A DNA stretch of 64,000 nt from Cardinalis cardinalis (GCA_014549065.1 JACDOX010000034.1:1054001-1118000), one strand, 5' to 3'; shown: positions 14,280 through 27,900, numbered from the stretch's first letter. Translations and numbers: made by a program. Notes: a model not told the origin generated them from the letters alone.

Positions 14280-17264
14280 AGTGAAGTGAGAGTCTATATG
14301 TGAATGCTAGGCAATATTTTAAGTAGGAACTTATAAAAAACTTTTNCAAGTAGAGACTCTACATCCAAAGTGCATGTAACCCCTAGGCACCTCTCATTCC
14401 CATCCAAGGTACTGATGCCCTAGTTCTGTTGTCCATATTTTAACTGAGATACACAAGAAACTCTTGAGTGCATGGCAGTATGTGGCTGTGGGAGAGGTGT
14501 GCTTGTGAAAGCAGGGGAACCTGAAAGTCAGAGGTGGGTGCAATGCAAAACAGCTGTATTGTCTTGTGTGCTTCTTGTTTTGGGCCACTTCTCACCACTC
14601 ACCACCATGGATACACTGACCTCGGTAGAACTAAGTTTTGGGGGGTGGTTTGTTTGTTGTCGTTTTACAAATGGATTGGCCTCACTATTTTTCTACAATG
14701 GAACTACTTTTCCAAGGTGGAGAACAAAGAGCAGGTATCCTTAGGAGCAGATATTGCAGGGTGCCCTTTTCCTCATGCTGTTGTATCACACTTCTTACAG
14801 GTGCTAGCACAGCTCTGTGTGCATCCTGAAGGAGGGCCAGTTGTCCATGCTGTAAGAGGCTTCAGTGGGTTGGTTGTTTTATTTATGACTAGTAAAACGG
14901 AGCAGGCACAAGCAACAGGAAAGAGAAAATACCTAGAGTCAGCTCTGTCCCTTCATGAGGGCCTGAGCTGAGCCTTGCCATTTATCTGTTCTCTTCCACT
15001 GGCAAACTCCTGATCTTTCCTGCCTTCACAGCACATGTTCTTTTTTAATCACTGTTGTGAAAAGAAATTGCTGCTAGTCTTCTGAATGTGTCTACCAGCA
15101 AGCTTAAGGAAAAAGTATACACAGCTATACACAAAAGTACACAAAAGTATACTAGTGTTTATTATTCTCTGCAGATTTAAGGACGCTGATCCCTTAGGGT
15201 CAGGAGGGTGGGTGCTCAGGCTGTACCTTGCTGGATCACTCCCCAGGCTGCCCAGGTGCACAAGCAGAGTGGTGGTTCCAGGGTGTGAAGAGACAGCTAC
15301 TTCTCTTCCAGGACTGTGTTTCATGGAACAGCTTGAGACTTGACTTTCATCTGGGACATCTGTGGATCACATACCATATTGTCAATATGAATGGAGATTA
15401 GTTAATAATTATGCCTTACTCTGTCTTACCTCCTTAGTGATCAATTTGAAATAGCCCTATGCTGCATGCCAATAAACCTGTGAAACACCTTGAGGTAGAT
15501 ATGTTTTCCTCAAATGGAAGAGGGGTAGTTTTTCTTGGTCTGTGATAAAATGCGGGCCTGTAAAATTCCAAATGGGGATATGATGATAGCTCTCTCTGTG
15601 GTTTTTCTTTTCCTGCTCACAAGTTTTCAAACAGTGAGTTCTATTCCAGCAGTTAGCTTTCTTCCTAGAATGTCAGTTCCATGACTCTTTTTCTTTTCAT
15701 CCTGGGTAAGTGGGCAAAGTTTCAATGAAGAAATTGGTTGTCTGCAGTCCTTTGTAGGCCAGNACAAGTCTGTGTGTGGCCATGCTGTAAATGGATTTGG
15801 GTTGGCTGGACATTTCCTGTGTGGTAGCAGGACCTGGTAAGGTGCAGTCTGGCAACACTGCCCTGTTGCTGTGGTGTCCTGACAGCCAGATGGGTTGGGA
15901 ACAAATGTACAAGTCCCATCGAATCTGCACCAAGTACAGCTGTAAATCAGAGCCAGAGCTGATCCAAGGCTTCACTAGTACTAAGCTATTGACCATCTCA
16001 GCAGGCAAAACTGGTTATGACTGATGTGTTTGGCTGAAATATTTCTCATTCTATGTACAATCCTCATTATGAACACTCTCCTCTGAAATATCCCTAATTT
16101 CTGTTACTGCCAAAGTCCCTGACAGTTTCAGTGCTCTCTTTAAATTATTCCTAGTAGATGGCACCATGATAAAATGACAGCTTTAGTGACTTGTTTCTCC
16201 AAGTGAGCTTCCCCCTGCCTGCTGCATTTTGTGGCCTCAGTAGAGGAGGCAGCTGTGTTTAGTAAGGTCACAGTTAACCCTTTCTGCAGGGAAAAGCCGA
16301 GCTACTTTTCTTGGTTTCCAATTCCTGTGCCTTTCCCTTCTGGCTGAGGCTGTTCTGAACTGCAAAGCATGCCTGCCTCCAGACATTCTCTGTGCTTGCC
16401 CTTGCTCCTGCCCTGCAGCCATCCCTCTTGGAGAGGGTCTCCCCAGCCCTCTAACTCTCTCTGCTGGTGACTGAGTTATACTGTACTGGCACCACCATCC
16501 TCCCATGGTAGTTCAGCCAGTTTTCTCTGATGGCAGCTGGCTCAACAGTCTCTGCCCATCCCTACTGCTGTTCCCCACCCTGTGATTTCTCCTTTGTCAT
16601 GCCTGGGGCAGAGATTGCTTAAATTGGTTTTGATGCCAAACAATTAATCAGAGCCTCTGGAAAAGCTCTCTTGCAAATTCCCTGCATCCCCTCCCACCTT
16701 CTTGTCTTGCTGTCCTTTCAATAGGCAGGAGCTCTGGCTGCCTACAAGTGCAGCAGCACTGGCTGCTGGACTCTATTCCTGTTATGCACCATGGCCCTTG
16801 ACTCCAGCACCCTGCTCCATCCTTCTCTCTCCCTCTCAGCCCAGCCCCATTGCAACTTTGACTCTGTTTTTCCATTGACCTAGGCCCATCCCAGCAACCC
16901 TGCATGCCAAAGATCTAAAAGCAAACGAGACCAGCTGTGGGATAGTCTGAACTCACTCTCCTCCTTTTGCACACTCAGGCTGTGTCAGGTGCTGCACTCC
17001 CCTATGCCAGGTGCTGCAGCCATGAGCTCTTTGCTGCCAGGTTAGAGTCACTTTGGCTCCCCAGCCCTTTTTGTGGTGTGTGCTGTGTCAGCCCAGTGCC
17101 TCAGCCACTCTTGCCCTGCAAGAATGTGCTGGGAAGCACTGCCACAGCCAACATGAGGCAGACCCCTGCTCCTAACTGCCTGCTATATTTTTCTATTGCC
17201 ACTGTTATCTGTATTCCCCTTACCAAGCCAAAGCTGTATTACAATCCTGCTGAAATAAATCTTT
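14280..17264. other. Intergenic GJB6-GJB2, part 1
   Basis: No gene is visible. The stretch from about 16200 to 17250 is somewhat richer in G+C and in short reading frames on both strands, none of which resembles a protein I know. Confidence 0.4.
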
Positions 17265-18128
17265 CATAGAATTATCGAATAGTTTGGGTTGGAAGAGACC
17301 TTGAGAGGTCATCTAGTACAGCCCCATTGCAATGAGCAGGGGATCTTCATCTAGGTCAGTTTACTCAGAGTCCCATCCAACATGACCCTGAATCTTTCTA
17401 GTGATGGGGCATCTACCATCTCTCTGAGCAACCTGTTCCAGTGTTTCACCACCTTCATTGTAAAAAATGTCATCCTTATATCTATCTAGTCTGAATCTGC
17501 CCTCCTTTAGTTTAAAACCATTATCCTTGTCCTATTGTAACAAGCCCTGCTAAAAAGTTCATCACCATCTTTCTCATAAGCTCCTTTTAAGTACTAAAAG
17601 GCTGCAAAAAGGTCTCCTTGGAGCCTTCCTTCTCCAGGCTGAGCAACCTTAATTCTTTCAGCCTGTCTTCACAGGAAAGACCTTCCATTCCTCTGATCAT
17701 TTTTGTGGCCCTCCCCTAGACCCACTCCAACAGGTCCACACCTTTGCTGTTCTGAAGACTTCAGAGCTGGATCTAGCACTGCAGGTGGGCTCTGACCAGA
17801 GCAGAGGGGCAGAATCCCCTCCCTGGCCCTGCTCCCACGCTGCTTTGGATGCAGCCCAGGACACCATTGGCTTCTGGGCTGTGAGAGCACACTGACAGCT
17901 CGTGTCCAGTCTCTCACCCACTAGCACCACCAAGTCCTCTGCAGGGCTGCTCTCAATCCCTTCATCCTATGGATACTTAGGGTTGCCCTGACCCTTATTG
18001 AACCTTGTGAGATTCCTATGGGCCCACTTCTTGAGCTTGTCCAGGTCCCTCAGGTGTGTCATTTGAAAACTTGTTGAGGGTATACTTAATCCCATTGTGT
18101 ATTTCTGATATCACTGATGGAGATATTA
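17265..18128 (-). mobile_element. CR1 LINE, 3' part (left of nested SINE)
   Basis: A CR1 retroposon in reverse orientation. Its 3' terminus is at about 17265 (CATAGAATTATCGAATAG, the complement of the CR1 ATTCTATGATT repeat), followed by the conserved 3' UTR (TTGGGTTGGAAGAGACCTTG) and the end of the reverse-transcriptase reading frame. It is interrupted at 18128 by a SINE and resumes at 18306. Many small indels show it is old and inactive. Confidence 0.88.
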
Positions 18129-18305
18129 CAGAATATTCTGAGTTGGAAGAGACCCACAAGGTCCATGAGGTTCAACTCTTAAGTGAACGGCCCATATTCA
18201 AACAGACCACCTTGGTGTTAGTAGCACTATGCTCTAACCAACTGAGATAATCTCAGTGGCTCAAATTAAATGGTTTCAAACTACCTGCCATGGCAGAGGA
18301 AAGGG
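18129..18305 (-). mobile_element. tRNA-Ile-headed, CR1-tailed SINE (TguSINE1-like)
   Basis: Read on the - strand, a degenerate tRNA-Ile body spans about 18250 down to 18186: an A-box-like TATCTCAGTTGG, then TTAGAGCATAGTGCTA and AACACCAAGGT, ending ATGGGCC. A CR1-type tail follows, finishing with CCAACTCAGAATATTCTG at 18129. Songbirds carry a SINE of this design (TguSINE1: tRNA-Ile head, CR1 tail), which I take as the best match from memory. A near-repeat GATATTA (18122-18128) and GATTTTA (18306-18312) may be the target duplication. About 55 bp of leader lies before the tRNA part and is unexplained. It sits inside a CR1, so it is the younger of the two. Confidence 0.65.
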
Positions 18306-18690
18306 GATTTTAAAGAGTCTGGTCCCAATACGGAGGTGGTCCCTGAGGGACATCACTTTTTACCAATTTCTATTGGGACATTCAACCATTGACCACTCCT
18401 TTTTTGATAAGACCATCCCAACCTATTCCTCATCTACTGAACAGCCTACCCATTAAATCCACCTCTCCATTTCAGAGAGAAGGATGTTGTGAGTGGACTG
18501 TGCCAAAGGCCTTACAGAAATGCAGGTAAATGACATCTGTAGCCCTTCCCCAGTCACCCCATCACAGAAGGCCTCCGGGTCGGTCATGCAGGACTTGCCC
18601 TTGGTGAAGCTGTGCTGGCTGTTTCAAATCACCTCCCTGTCCTCCATGTGCCTTAGCACAGCTGTGCTCTCAGAGAGCACAGCCTCTGAA
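18306..18690 (-). mobile_element. CR1 LINE, resumed right of nested SINE
   Basis: This continues the CR1 of 17265-18128: CTGGTCCCAATACGGA, CCCTGAGGGACATCAC and GGCCTTACAGAAATGCAGGT are standard antisense CR1 reverse-transcriptase blocks. The end near 18690 is approximate. A perfect 10-bp inverted repeat with a 3-nt loop lies at 18661-18683, near that edge. Confidence 0.82.
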
Positions 18691-21600
18691 GCCAGAGGGA
18701 TTGTCAGGATGAGATCCTACCCCACACTGGCCACTGCTGTCCCCACAGGTGGGCCCATGAGCAGAGACCATCTCCACCACAGCAAACTTCTTTGTAGGGA
18801 CATTGCATGGGCTGCAGTGAGAGCGTGACTGGTGTGGCAGCCTTTCCCCTGCCAGAGGCAGTGTCTACGCCCCTTTCCCTGAAGAGCCCTGCATTGTCAG
18901 GCTTGTACTTCTCAGCTTAGGCATGTAAAGGTGAATGGCCTCCTCTTCAACTTCCACAGAAGCTGAAAATCAGCTTCACAAAAATAATGGGGGTGGGGTG
19001 CAAACAAAATTTCTGCAGGTTCCCACCCGCTTGTCCCCGCACCCCTGACACTGTTCTGGAGTACAACAGTTTCTCCAGCACGTACGCGGAGCCAGGTGGC
19101 TCAGGTGGACTTCTCCAGAAAGCAGCACCCAACGCTGTGATTGAGACACAAAGCAATGGACAGGTGGGTCCGTGGGAGGAAAAGGCAGGGAGAGGTTCTT
19201 GCACAGCCCTGACTCAGCCATCAAGTCCCAGCAAGGGCCCCAGTCAGCACCCTGTCTCATCCTTGGCAAGAGGTGTATGGACAGGAGTGCCACTCCCTGC
19301 ACCTCGTCACCATGGCCACCTCCTGCCTGAGCTTCTNGGACACCCATCAATGCCAGAATTTGCACTTCAGCCTCCCCACCCTGCCAATGCTCTGATGAGG
19401 TTGGCCCTTTCTGCAAGCTTGTAGAAATTTCAGATCCAAAGCTCCTCACTGTCACTCAGCAAATCCCTGTTGATTCCAAGCAGGCTTGGGCCGGGCCCTT
19501 AGGAAGGGTGTAACTCCTTAAAAACACTGCAATACCACCCAGACGCTTTCTGCACTCCCCTTTTGCAACACCAGTCCCATTTCACACAGCAGCTATTACC
19601 TGCTGGCAGCAGATCTCCACATTGGATTCATAATTCCTGCCAGCAGTGATGGTGCTCCTGTGCTGGGCAGGCTGAAGAGCCTACTCTGATGTGTGGTCAT
19701 GCTCCCACAGCCACTTCAGCCACTTCAAGTTTCTGCTGGTGGCTGCAGAAAGGACTTCATTACTTAGAGTCGGAGGGGGAGAGCTCCCTAGAATGTTCTG
19801 GCTTAACAAATCCAAGAGTCTTTTTTTCTCCTGCTGTGTTGGATGTTGGCTAGCCATTTATTTGTGTACGAGCCCATGAATCAGAGAAGTTCGGGACAGC
19901 AAGGTCAGTAAAGCAGGAAGGTTTTACACCCTGCTGGCTCCCAACCCAACAGAACTCAGTCCACAGCAGTCAAGCTATTTGACTTCCTTCAGACCCAGAG
20001 GCAGAGCTGGTTCTGCTCCTAATAATCCAGAGCAGCATGCTGCAGCCTTTCTGTATTAGCAAAACCGCAGTGCAGTCCTGGCTAATCTAATTTCTCCTAG
20101 TATTTTACACCACCATCTCCTTGTTATAATTTACATGATGCACCTCTCAGGCCAGTGACCCATGTCAGTGATGCCTTTGGGACATCTGGGAAATTTATTA
20201 AACAACATCTGGCAGATATTAAACGATGACACGATACAAAGCATGACAATGGCCTTGAGAAAGAGTCCTTTGATGCCACCTAGGAGATGTGAAAAGCCTG
20301 GAAAGAAAAGCAACTGGTGAACCCTGTGGCCCAGGTAAAATTCCCAGTATGTCCCTGGGGCTAAAGTTCACAACGGGGAACCCGGAATGGCTCTTGTAGC
20401 TTTTAGCCAGATGTGGGTGACAAAGGAGGGAGAATTTAATCCTGTTACTAGGAATGATGGCTTGGGTTTAATTAAAATATTGCCCAGGTAGGCACAGAGT
20501 ATTGTGTTCAATTGAGGATAATAAAAAAACGTTTGAAAGCATCCAAGAGAGGCTGTCAGAAAAAACATTGCCACACTCAGCTATTTACTCAGGTTTTGGT
20601 TTTTTATCTGGTAAAAATTTAACTAGTTCACCAGTCCCTGCAAAGTTTCCCAGAGCAGATAAGGCTTGTGCAGAGAGCAAGAACACTCATGTCTCCCACA
20701 CCACAGCTGTCCAAATGGGGCTGAACCCAGCTTTGATCCCACAGTTACAAAGGGAGGAATAATGAAAATAATAGTTTGTATTGACACAGAATAGGTATAG
20801 CAAAAAGTAGGATTCCNAGCAAATGTTTTAAAACCTCGGTTAAGGACTCAAGTTTTGTTTTGGCATCCCTTATAATTATTTATGTTTAAAGGGATATTTT
20901 CAGCAGAAGAGTCCAATAGAAGATAAAATCATTAGATGATGAAAGAGAAGTTTGGATCAGAAAAGAACTAAGGCACATTGAGGAAAGATCTTTTTACCAG
21001 TAGCACTATTATAGATGAAAAATAAAATTAATTTCAAGGAAAGATTTCAACTCCTCATCCAACTCCCTGGTTTCCAGTGGCTTGAACACCTTCAGGAACA
21101 AGAACTGTCTAGGCAGGCATTTCAGTCTGCTCTGCTCCGTGCCCTGATGTGAAAGAGAGAAAAAACAAAACAAACCAAACAACAACAACAAGCAAAATAT
21201 TTAGATGTGTAAAGAAAAAAATTGCTAATGAAATAGATATTATGTCACCCAGTTGTGCTGGTGGGTGGGAGGCAGGTTCAGCTGTCCTTGGGAGTCAGAG
21301 ACCTAAAGGGGGCTCTCAAAGACACGCGTGATTTCTGGCACAGAGCTGGAAAGTGTGCCCACACCCAGCAGAGGTGAGAAGTAGTGACCAGAAACACCTT
21401 CCTTTATCTTGGTCACTGTAAGGAAAAAGATCAGCATCAATGAAGTAACTTCTTCACTTGTTCACAGACACATGAAACTGATAACCTGAAACTGCATTTA
21501 CTGTGCCTTATTTCACAGGAATTAGAGCTGAAAGGGGAATGCTGCATAACTCAGTTTTATCTCCTCACAGCCAATAGGGATAACCTTGATTCCAAGCTTA

Positions 21601-22221
21601 TTTTTGTGCTTATCCACTGCTTATTGTAAAGATTAAAGTCGTGCTGGAGCTTCCTCTGCAGGGAGAGCCTGACTTGCCAAACTGCCACCCACGCTTTGTC
21701 CCTCTGGCATTTCTCCTTCCCAGCACCGAGGTGGGGTTAATATGGAAGTTATACGGGGTTACATGGAGAAACCCCTTGTCCATCCCTCTGGTCCCTCCAG
21801 CGACAGCAGAGAGAGGAGATGTGGATGAACAACGTCCACAGAGGATAGTGGAAGCCATCCAGTGAATTTAAGTGCCTGGAGGGCTGGGTGGCAGCTGGAT
21901 GGGGGTTTCCTTTATTACAGCTCTGAACTGAGTAGGTGTCTGACATCTGTTTAAATCCTGTAAGTACCTAAATAGTCTCTTGGATCTCATCCCAAAACCT
22001 ATCTAACCCCTTTATCACTGTATAGGAAACCCTGATTAGCAGTCAAAGGTTTTGGCAGTCAAAGACATCCTACCAGCTAATCACCAACCAAAGGGAACAC
22101 TTCACAGCCTCTGGAGGACCAACCTGTGCGGCTGTACGTCCTCGGCCCGAATGGTCTTGTGACATCACCTGGTTCACACACAATTCACCAGCTTAATTTA
22201 CTCCTCTGCAAGATGACTCTC

Positions 22222-22223
<2 letters not shown>
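18691..22223. other. Intergenic, no gene seen
   Basis: No recognisable gene or complete repeat. The part from 18950 to 19450 is GC-richer and open on both strands, but the peptides look like translated non-coding DNA. An A/C-rich simple run lies at about 21165-21195. Confidence 0.35.

Positions 22224-22267
<44 letters not shown>
22224..22267. repeat. 44-bp poly(T) homopolymer
   Basis: An uninterrupted run of 44 T. A run this long is unstable, and in many assemblies its length is an estimate. It could be the poly(A) tail of a retrocopy on the - strand, but no transcript-like sequence is recognisable to its right. Confidence 0.9.
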
Positions 22268-22271
<4 letters not shown>

Positions 22272-24310
22272 ATTTCTGGTATTTTGCAGTGTCATTTTCT
22301 AAAGAGCTGGAAGGTATTATCCAATCGACCACTGAAGAGTAGCCAGCTATTAAACATGATTAGAAGCCAGCAGAAAATGCATTGTTTCTTGATGGATCTG
22401 TTAGAAAGACTGGAAGAAATGTTACTTTTTTACACGCTTACTAACCAGTGAAAAAAGGTGAATATTAGAAATNAGATGTCAAAATCTGCAAATCTGAAGC
22501 AGCATCAAATTCACCTGGATCATACTTCAGTTGTATTTGACTTGAAGAATGCTTGAAGAATAAGGGCTAGCTGATCTTGCTTGAGCATTTCCTGTATCAG
22601 AAAGGCTGCTTTGATTAACTAAATTAATTTTATATTTATCTTGATAAAATCCTGGAAAATTCCTGTGGTAGATATATTTCAATTAACCTTGGGTACATTA
22701 TTTTAGCTGTTTTTGGTAAGCAGTCAGTGCTGCAAAACCAATTTGAATGTTGGGTAAATTCTCAGCACTAGCCAAACCCAGCAACACTGACAGCAAAAGT
22801 CCAAATATTTGTTATTTTGGGGTTTAACTATAATTTTCAGAAGGTGGAGGACACCACTGAGGACTGAAACATGTTGCTGAAGTGATTCCTTTAGACTGAA
22901 GAGTTCAAACCCACACCTCCATCTAACCTCAGGAGAAAGAGGTGAGAGTACCTCCTCTACTGGCAAAGCTCACAAGCCATCCTGGCCTGTGGTATAGAAA
23001 TGTAAGGATTTTCAGAAAGTGGTGGATTTCAGAAATCTGGCCAGTAACTTCTGGGCCTAATTGGAGAGTATTTAGACAACTTTCCCCATCTCTTCCTTTG
23101 CTCTCTGGAATTTCAAAGGGAGCACAAGCTGTTTTATTCCTGGAGCCAGACTGTGGCCACAACTCTGTCATAGCACATGTCAAATAAGCAAAAACAAAAA
23201 TAATAATTAATTTAGCTATTTTTAGAGATCATGCTGTGATTTTCACATCAGCAGGCAGTCCTATTACATTACTGGGTAGTGCTGAAAGTGTACTGAGTAC
23301 CACAGAAAAGGAAAAAGAGATGCAAATACAATTAACCAGGCCAACTGGAGATATGCATAGCTAAAAGGGCATGAACAATCTTGTTTTTTATGCCCTTATG
23401 TTTTTTATTTCATGTCTCTCAAGTTATAGACATGCATGGAATTTTGCTGACTTACAGGCAAAATACCTGTTCCTGGGACATACAATGGGCTGTACAACAA
23501 TGCAACATGTCTTGACACAAGGAAGAATGACCTCACCTGGGGCTGTGGGCTGCAGTTTGGAAATAAAGTGTTTCAACAGCAGTTGCAATCCCTGGCAGGA
23601 ACTGAAAACTCTGCATGTTCTGATCTTGAATGGAATTTCCTTGTGGCTTCACATAAATGCTGTCAATCCAAATAAATTCCCATAGATTCCATCTCTTTTG
23701 AAATAATAGAAACTACTGCAAGTGATTTATGAGCACCCTTGCCTGATGCTCTAAAGTATCTAGCAGTAAAACACCTGGTGGGTTTAGACCTGATTTATTT
23801 TACACTTTTTGCACAAACTAGACATGTACAGAGTTGCTATAAGATTGTTTTAATTCTATTTTTCTGGTGTCCAGACAACATCCCCTGCACAACTCATGAC
23901 AGCAGCCAGCCCATACCAGGCAAGTGCCAGCAGGAGCACCCTGTTCCTTCCCATCCTTCCTGGCCCCACTGTGAATGCCTCTTGGTCTCATTTTGGTTTG
24001 GAACCTNGCAGCCTGTGGGTCAGCAAGACCTGAAATTTGCCTCTCTTCCCATCTTCTCCATTTTCTCTGAAACTCCAACGTATTTGGGGAGCAATTTTTC
24101 CTACTTTTTTTTTGTAATTGTACTCATAGCTATGTACCAAGTCAGCCCAACAGCCAATTCCTCTGTGCTGCCTTGAGCAGGAAGGACATCCCAGTCCTTC
24201 TTCACTGGCCAGACTGGGAAGAGACTGCACACACAGGCTGGACAGAAGAGAGTTATAACTGAGGGTTTCTTGGAGGGCTATCCTAGCACAGATAAGGGGC
24301 TCTGGTAAGG
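22268..24310. other. Intergenic, no gene seen
   Basis: AT-rich DNA without recognisable genes. Nothing here resembles a known family. Confidence 0.35.
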
Positions 24311-24941
24311 TGTGGGAACCCAGAAAATTGCTCTGGCTGCCCTGGAGGATTCGAGCCCCTGCCCAGAGGGCTCAGAGACCTTGGCACAGAGCCCAAGACC
24401 CCTGTGCCTTTGATCTTGACCCATGGAAAAAAATACCAACCTTTATATGAAGAATTACAAGTCAAGAGAATTTAAGTGGAATAATAATGGATTTATCACG
24501 GCATGAAAAAGTAGATTTTGGGGTTTTTAGAATGGGGGTTCAGGGGGCAAGATGGAGGAATCTGGGCGTGTCCAGCCTTTCTTCTTCTTCTTCTTCTTGG
24601 CCTCCATCTTCTGCTGTGATGTTGGCACTTACAGATTGGTTTAGAGTAGAAGCTCACTGAATAAAATAGGTGATAGGTATTGGAAAGTCATGGTAAATAA
24701 TGTACACATAGTTTTTAGTATAAAAAGATCACACCGCCCCGAGGGCAGGCAGAGTGCCTCTGTCTGAGCTGCTGAGCGGTCCTCGGCAGGCCAGGAGAAA
24801 GAATTTTATAGATAAGAAACAATAAACAACCTTGAGACCAAGAAATGAAGAGCTCTGAGTCCTTCTTCAACCACCAGGCTGGTAAGAGACTTTCAGACAT
24901 ATCTCGGGGTCACTCTGATCAGCTAAACCCCAAGAGTAACN
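24311..24941 (+). mobile_element. Solo LTR, avian ERVL-like endogenous retrovirus
   Basis: A long terminal repeat in + orientation. It starts TGTGGGAACCC at 24311 and carries a CTT run at about 24581-24598, a TATA box (AGTATAAAAAG, 24717-24727) and a poly(A) signal (AATAAA, 24820-24825) about 100 bp further on, ending near GAGTAAC at 24940. This promoter-then-poly(A) spacing is what an LTR needs, and the overall sequence resembles passerine ERVL-like LTRs as I remember them. No gag, pol or second LTR is seen nearby, so it is a solo LTR. I could not find a convincing target duplication; the ends may be off by a few bases. Confidence 0.65.
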
Positions 24942-27900
24942 AATCCCCAGCTGACACAACTCAGCATGCCCTTCATGCGTCGGGTTTGGGCACTTCCCCC
25001 TGAGCACGCCTCAAGCAATTCCAACCTCTTTTGCAAATTGCTATCCTTCTATGTAGTCAAATAACAAAGGAACAGATTTTTCCCCCCGTGGTCAGTTTAT
25101 TCTGCCACCCACCATTTACTCATAAAAATGTCAGTTCAAACAGGAACTACCCAGCAGCAGGCATGTGATGGTGCTGAGAAAGAATCTCAAATAAGGACCA
25201 GCAACCTGGAAAAAAATTATTTATTANCAAAAGAAATCATCTACTGACCCATTAAATTATGCCAGCAAGTCACCAAGCACCTGTTCAGCTGGAGCCCTTG
25301 ACTTTGCCAGATTTTAAGTACTGAGAGTATCTGGATAACAAAAGCATTGCAAAAGACAGTGGTTTTATTGGATGTCCACCTTTCCCTGCCTGAAGCAAAT
25401 CCCTTTATGATGTACTTGAATAAAATGAAGAGCAGAGGTAGAAACATTCCTGACCCAAAGGGATTGGATTTTCCTTCTTTTGGGCTGCTGGTTGAAAGGG
25501 ATATTTCTTGTATTTATCTGGAGTTTTTGTAATCCTGAATGCCTACATTTCTTAGGAATAAGCTCAGTGACCTTTCTGAGGAGATGCTGTATGGCTTTTT
25601 GCAATTTCTTGGCATAATATCTCTGTTTCTTCCATGTCTACAAGATCCTTTCCCACAGATCTCTGCAGTGGGCTCTGCTGGGACTCCTGTGGTTAGCAGC
25701 AAGAAGACAAGCAAGGAGGAGAGACACCGGTACCTGGAACATCATTATCTTCCCTGGGGCTCCACCACTCTCTGGAGACAGAAATCAAGGACTCTTTCCT
25801 CATATTCATTTAGCAATAATTGCTGATCCAGTCCTAAGTGATCTGGTCCCTTTGGTTTGTTCCAAGTCAAGCTGATTCAGTCTATGTGTAGATTTAACGA
25901 CCACCTGAGCTCCTTTCCCTGGTTCTGTGTAGTTAAAATGCAGCTGCAGAGAAATCCTTGAGATATTTCAGGGAACATCTGGCAGTTTGCAGCTTACCTT
26001 CTTTTCAGATCTGCCAGTAAAAGTCTCCTCAAAGAGCTTGAAAGTCATCTTCCACCACCTAGTCAGACCCAGGGAAAAGCCCTTCTCTCTGGGACTATTC
26101 TGCACACCAGAGATTTCTTGGTACCCAACAAAAACACAGAAGTGAGACAAGTTCTCAGTTTTTCCAGCCTGTGGCAGCTGCTGGCAAAATGACTGGGGAG
26201 AGCGACAGGGCTGAAAAGGGCAACAAAAAGGGGGTATTAGAAAAGTCAGAACAGGCAAGAATGCATGTAAAGTTTGGAAGGATGTCAGGGAGAGCCTAAA
26301 ATAGCAGACAGATTATTTAGGCTACTGGGGCAAGAGTTCCAGGGATTTCTTCACCTGCAGCCTTTGTACCCCAAGGATACTGCCACGTTCAAAGTGTTCT
26401 CCACCTCTTATTGCACAAAGCAGGGGAAGAGCCAACATCCTTACTCCTTTCCAACCTGTTACAGGCAAGAGTTATGAAATGGATGAATACAAAACCACCA
26501 CTTCACCCTTCTCATAACTATTCATAATAATTAATGCTGTCATTATTGACTCATTTAATGAAATACTGGTTCAGTCCCTAGTTGTTGTCTTCAACTGTCA
26601 TCCCAATTTATCAGTAAGGGTCATAAATTATAAGCATTGACCATTATTAAGCCCTTAAAAATCAAAAGTTCTTCTATTTCTACCTAACATTTGTTTATCA
26701 CTGCTAGAAAATGCAGGAAATGAATACAGCAAAACAGAAACACTTGGGCAAGAAAAGGGACACACTGGCCCATGAACATTTTATTCAGCTGCAGAATAAT
26801 TATTTTAGTAAAAAAGTTGTTGGGATTTTATTGTGGTTATTTGTTTGTTTTTTAATGTTAGCAAGGCATCTAACATTTTCCCTGGCTTAACTCATGCATT
26901 TATTTTTGAGGTTTTACATACCAAATACAGTATCTGAGACTTGTGGAGCTAGTCTGGAGTTTGTCTAGAAGAGTCCTTCTAAGCATCAATGCCATGCTGT
27001 TGTCCAGCCCCACATCCCCCAAACCCCAGAGAAGCATGTTCTGTCTTCCTCTGACAAAGAAAACTGCCCTCAGCTCAACAGCATTTCTGTGTACTTTGCT
27101 CTTTGGCTTCGTGTCTGCTTGTTTCAGGTCAGCAGAGTCATTCCAGCAAGCTGACCTCTCCCCACTCTGCTGGTAACATTTCCCCCTTAGGTAAAAGGTG
27201 GTGGATTACCTGGATGTATATCCTTTTTTATTACACACTTAGTGGCCCTTGGCCAAACAAGTCTTCCTGAAGCCTACTTCAGCTTCCTTTATTATTTCCT
27301 GCACAAAGCAAAGCCACACAGTCTTGCATAATTTCTGTTAACTTTACAGCTCCAAATTGTTGCCCATTGACCAACAGCAGTCAAGTTTGAGCATGCAGCT
27401 GCCTGCTTGGTTCCTGTAAGGACAGGAGCTCTCCTAATGTTGTCTCTGCCCAGGGGCACCAGTGCCAGCTTTGCACAGAGCTTCGTGTGCTTCAGTGCCC
27501 AAGAGCTCTTCAGGTGCTGCAGATTTTGCCCCATCAGCATAACAATCTTACCCTGTCACCCTGTGTTCTTTTTTAATCTCCTGCACTGAATATAGTCTGA
27601 AAGTCAGCAGACTTTGAGCATTCTTCAAATTATATGCATAACCCCCTTGCCAGTACTAAATTTTTTCAGCATTCCGTGGAGCCCTTGCTCTTGGATACTC
27701 ACAAACGAGGAGAGAGCCACTTGGCTATGCCAGGTGAAGGAGCCATCTGATGGGATGTGTGGCAGGTGTTTCCCAAGTCGTTGAACTGCCAGGAAAAAAA
27801 CTCACTTTAAGAGGGGAATGAAGAAAGCCTAGGGAATGAAAAAACAGAGAGTGGGCATTTGAGAATTTGTCTTGTCCATTATGTCTTGTCCATATGTCCT

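Noticed and set aside
18186..18250. tRNA-Ile-like sequence on the - strand
   Set aside because: The B-box is shortened, the stems are broken, and it is fused to a CR1 tail. It is the head of a SINE, not a functional tRNA gene.
24301..24885. CTGGTAAG at both sides of the LTR as target duplication
   Set aside because: The right copy (near 24879) falls inside the LTR as judged by its tail, so the match is probably chance.
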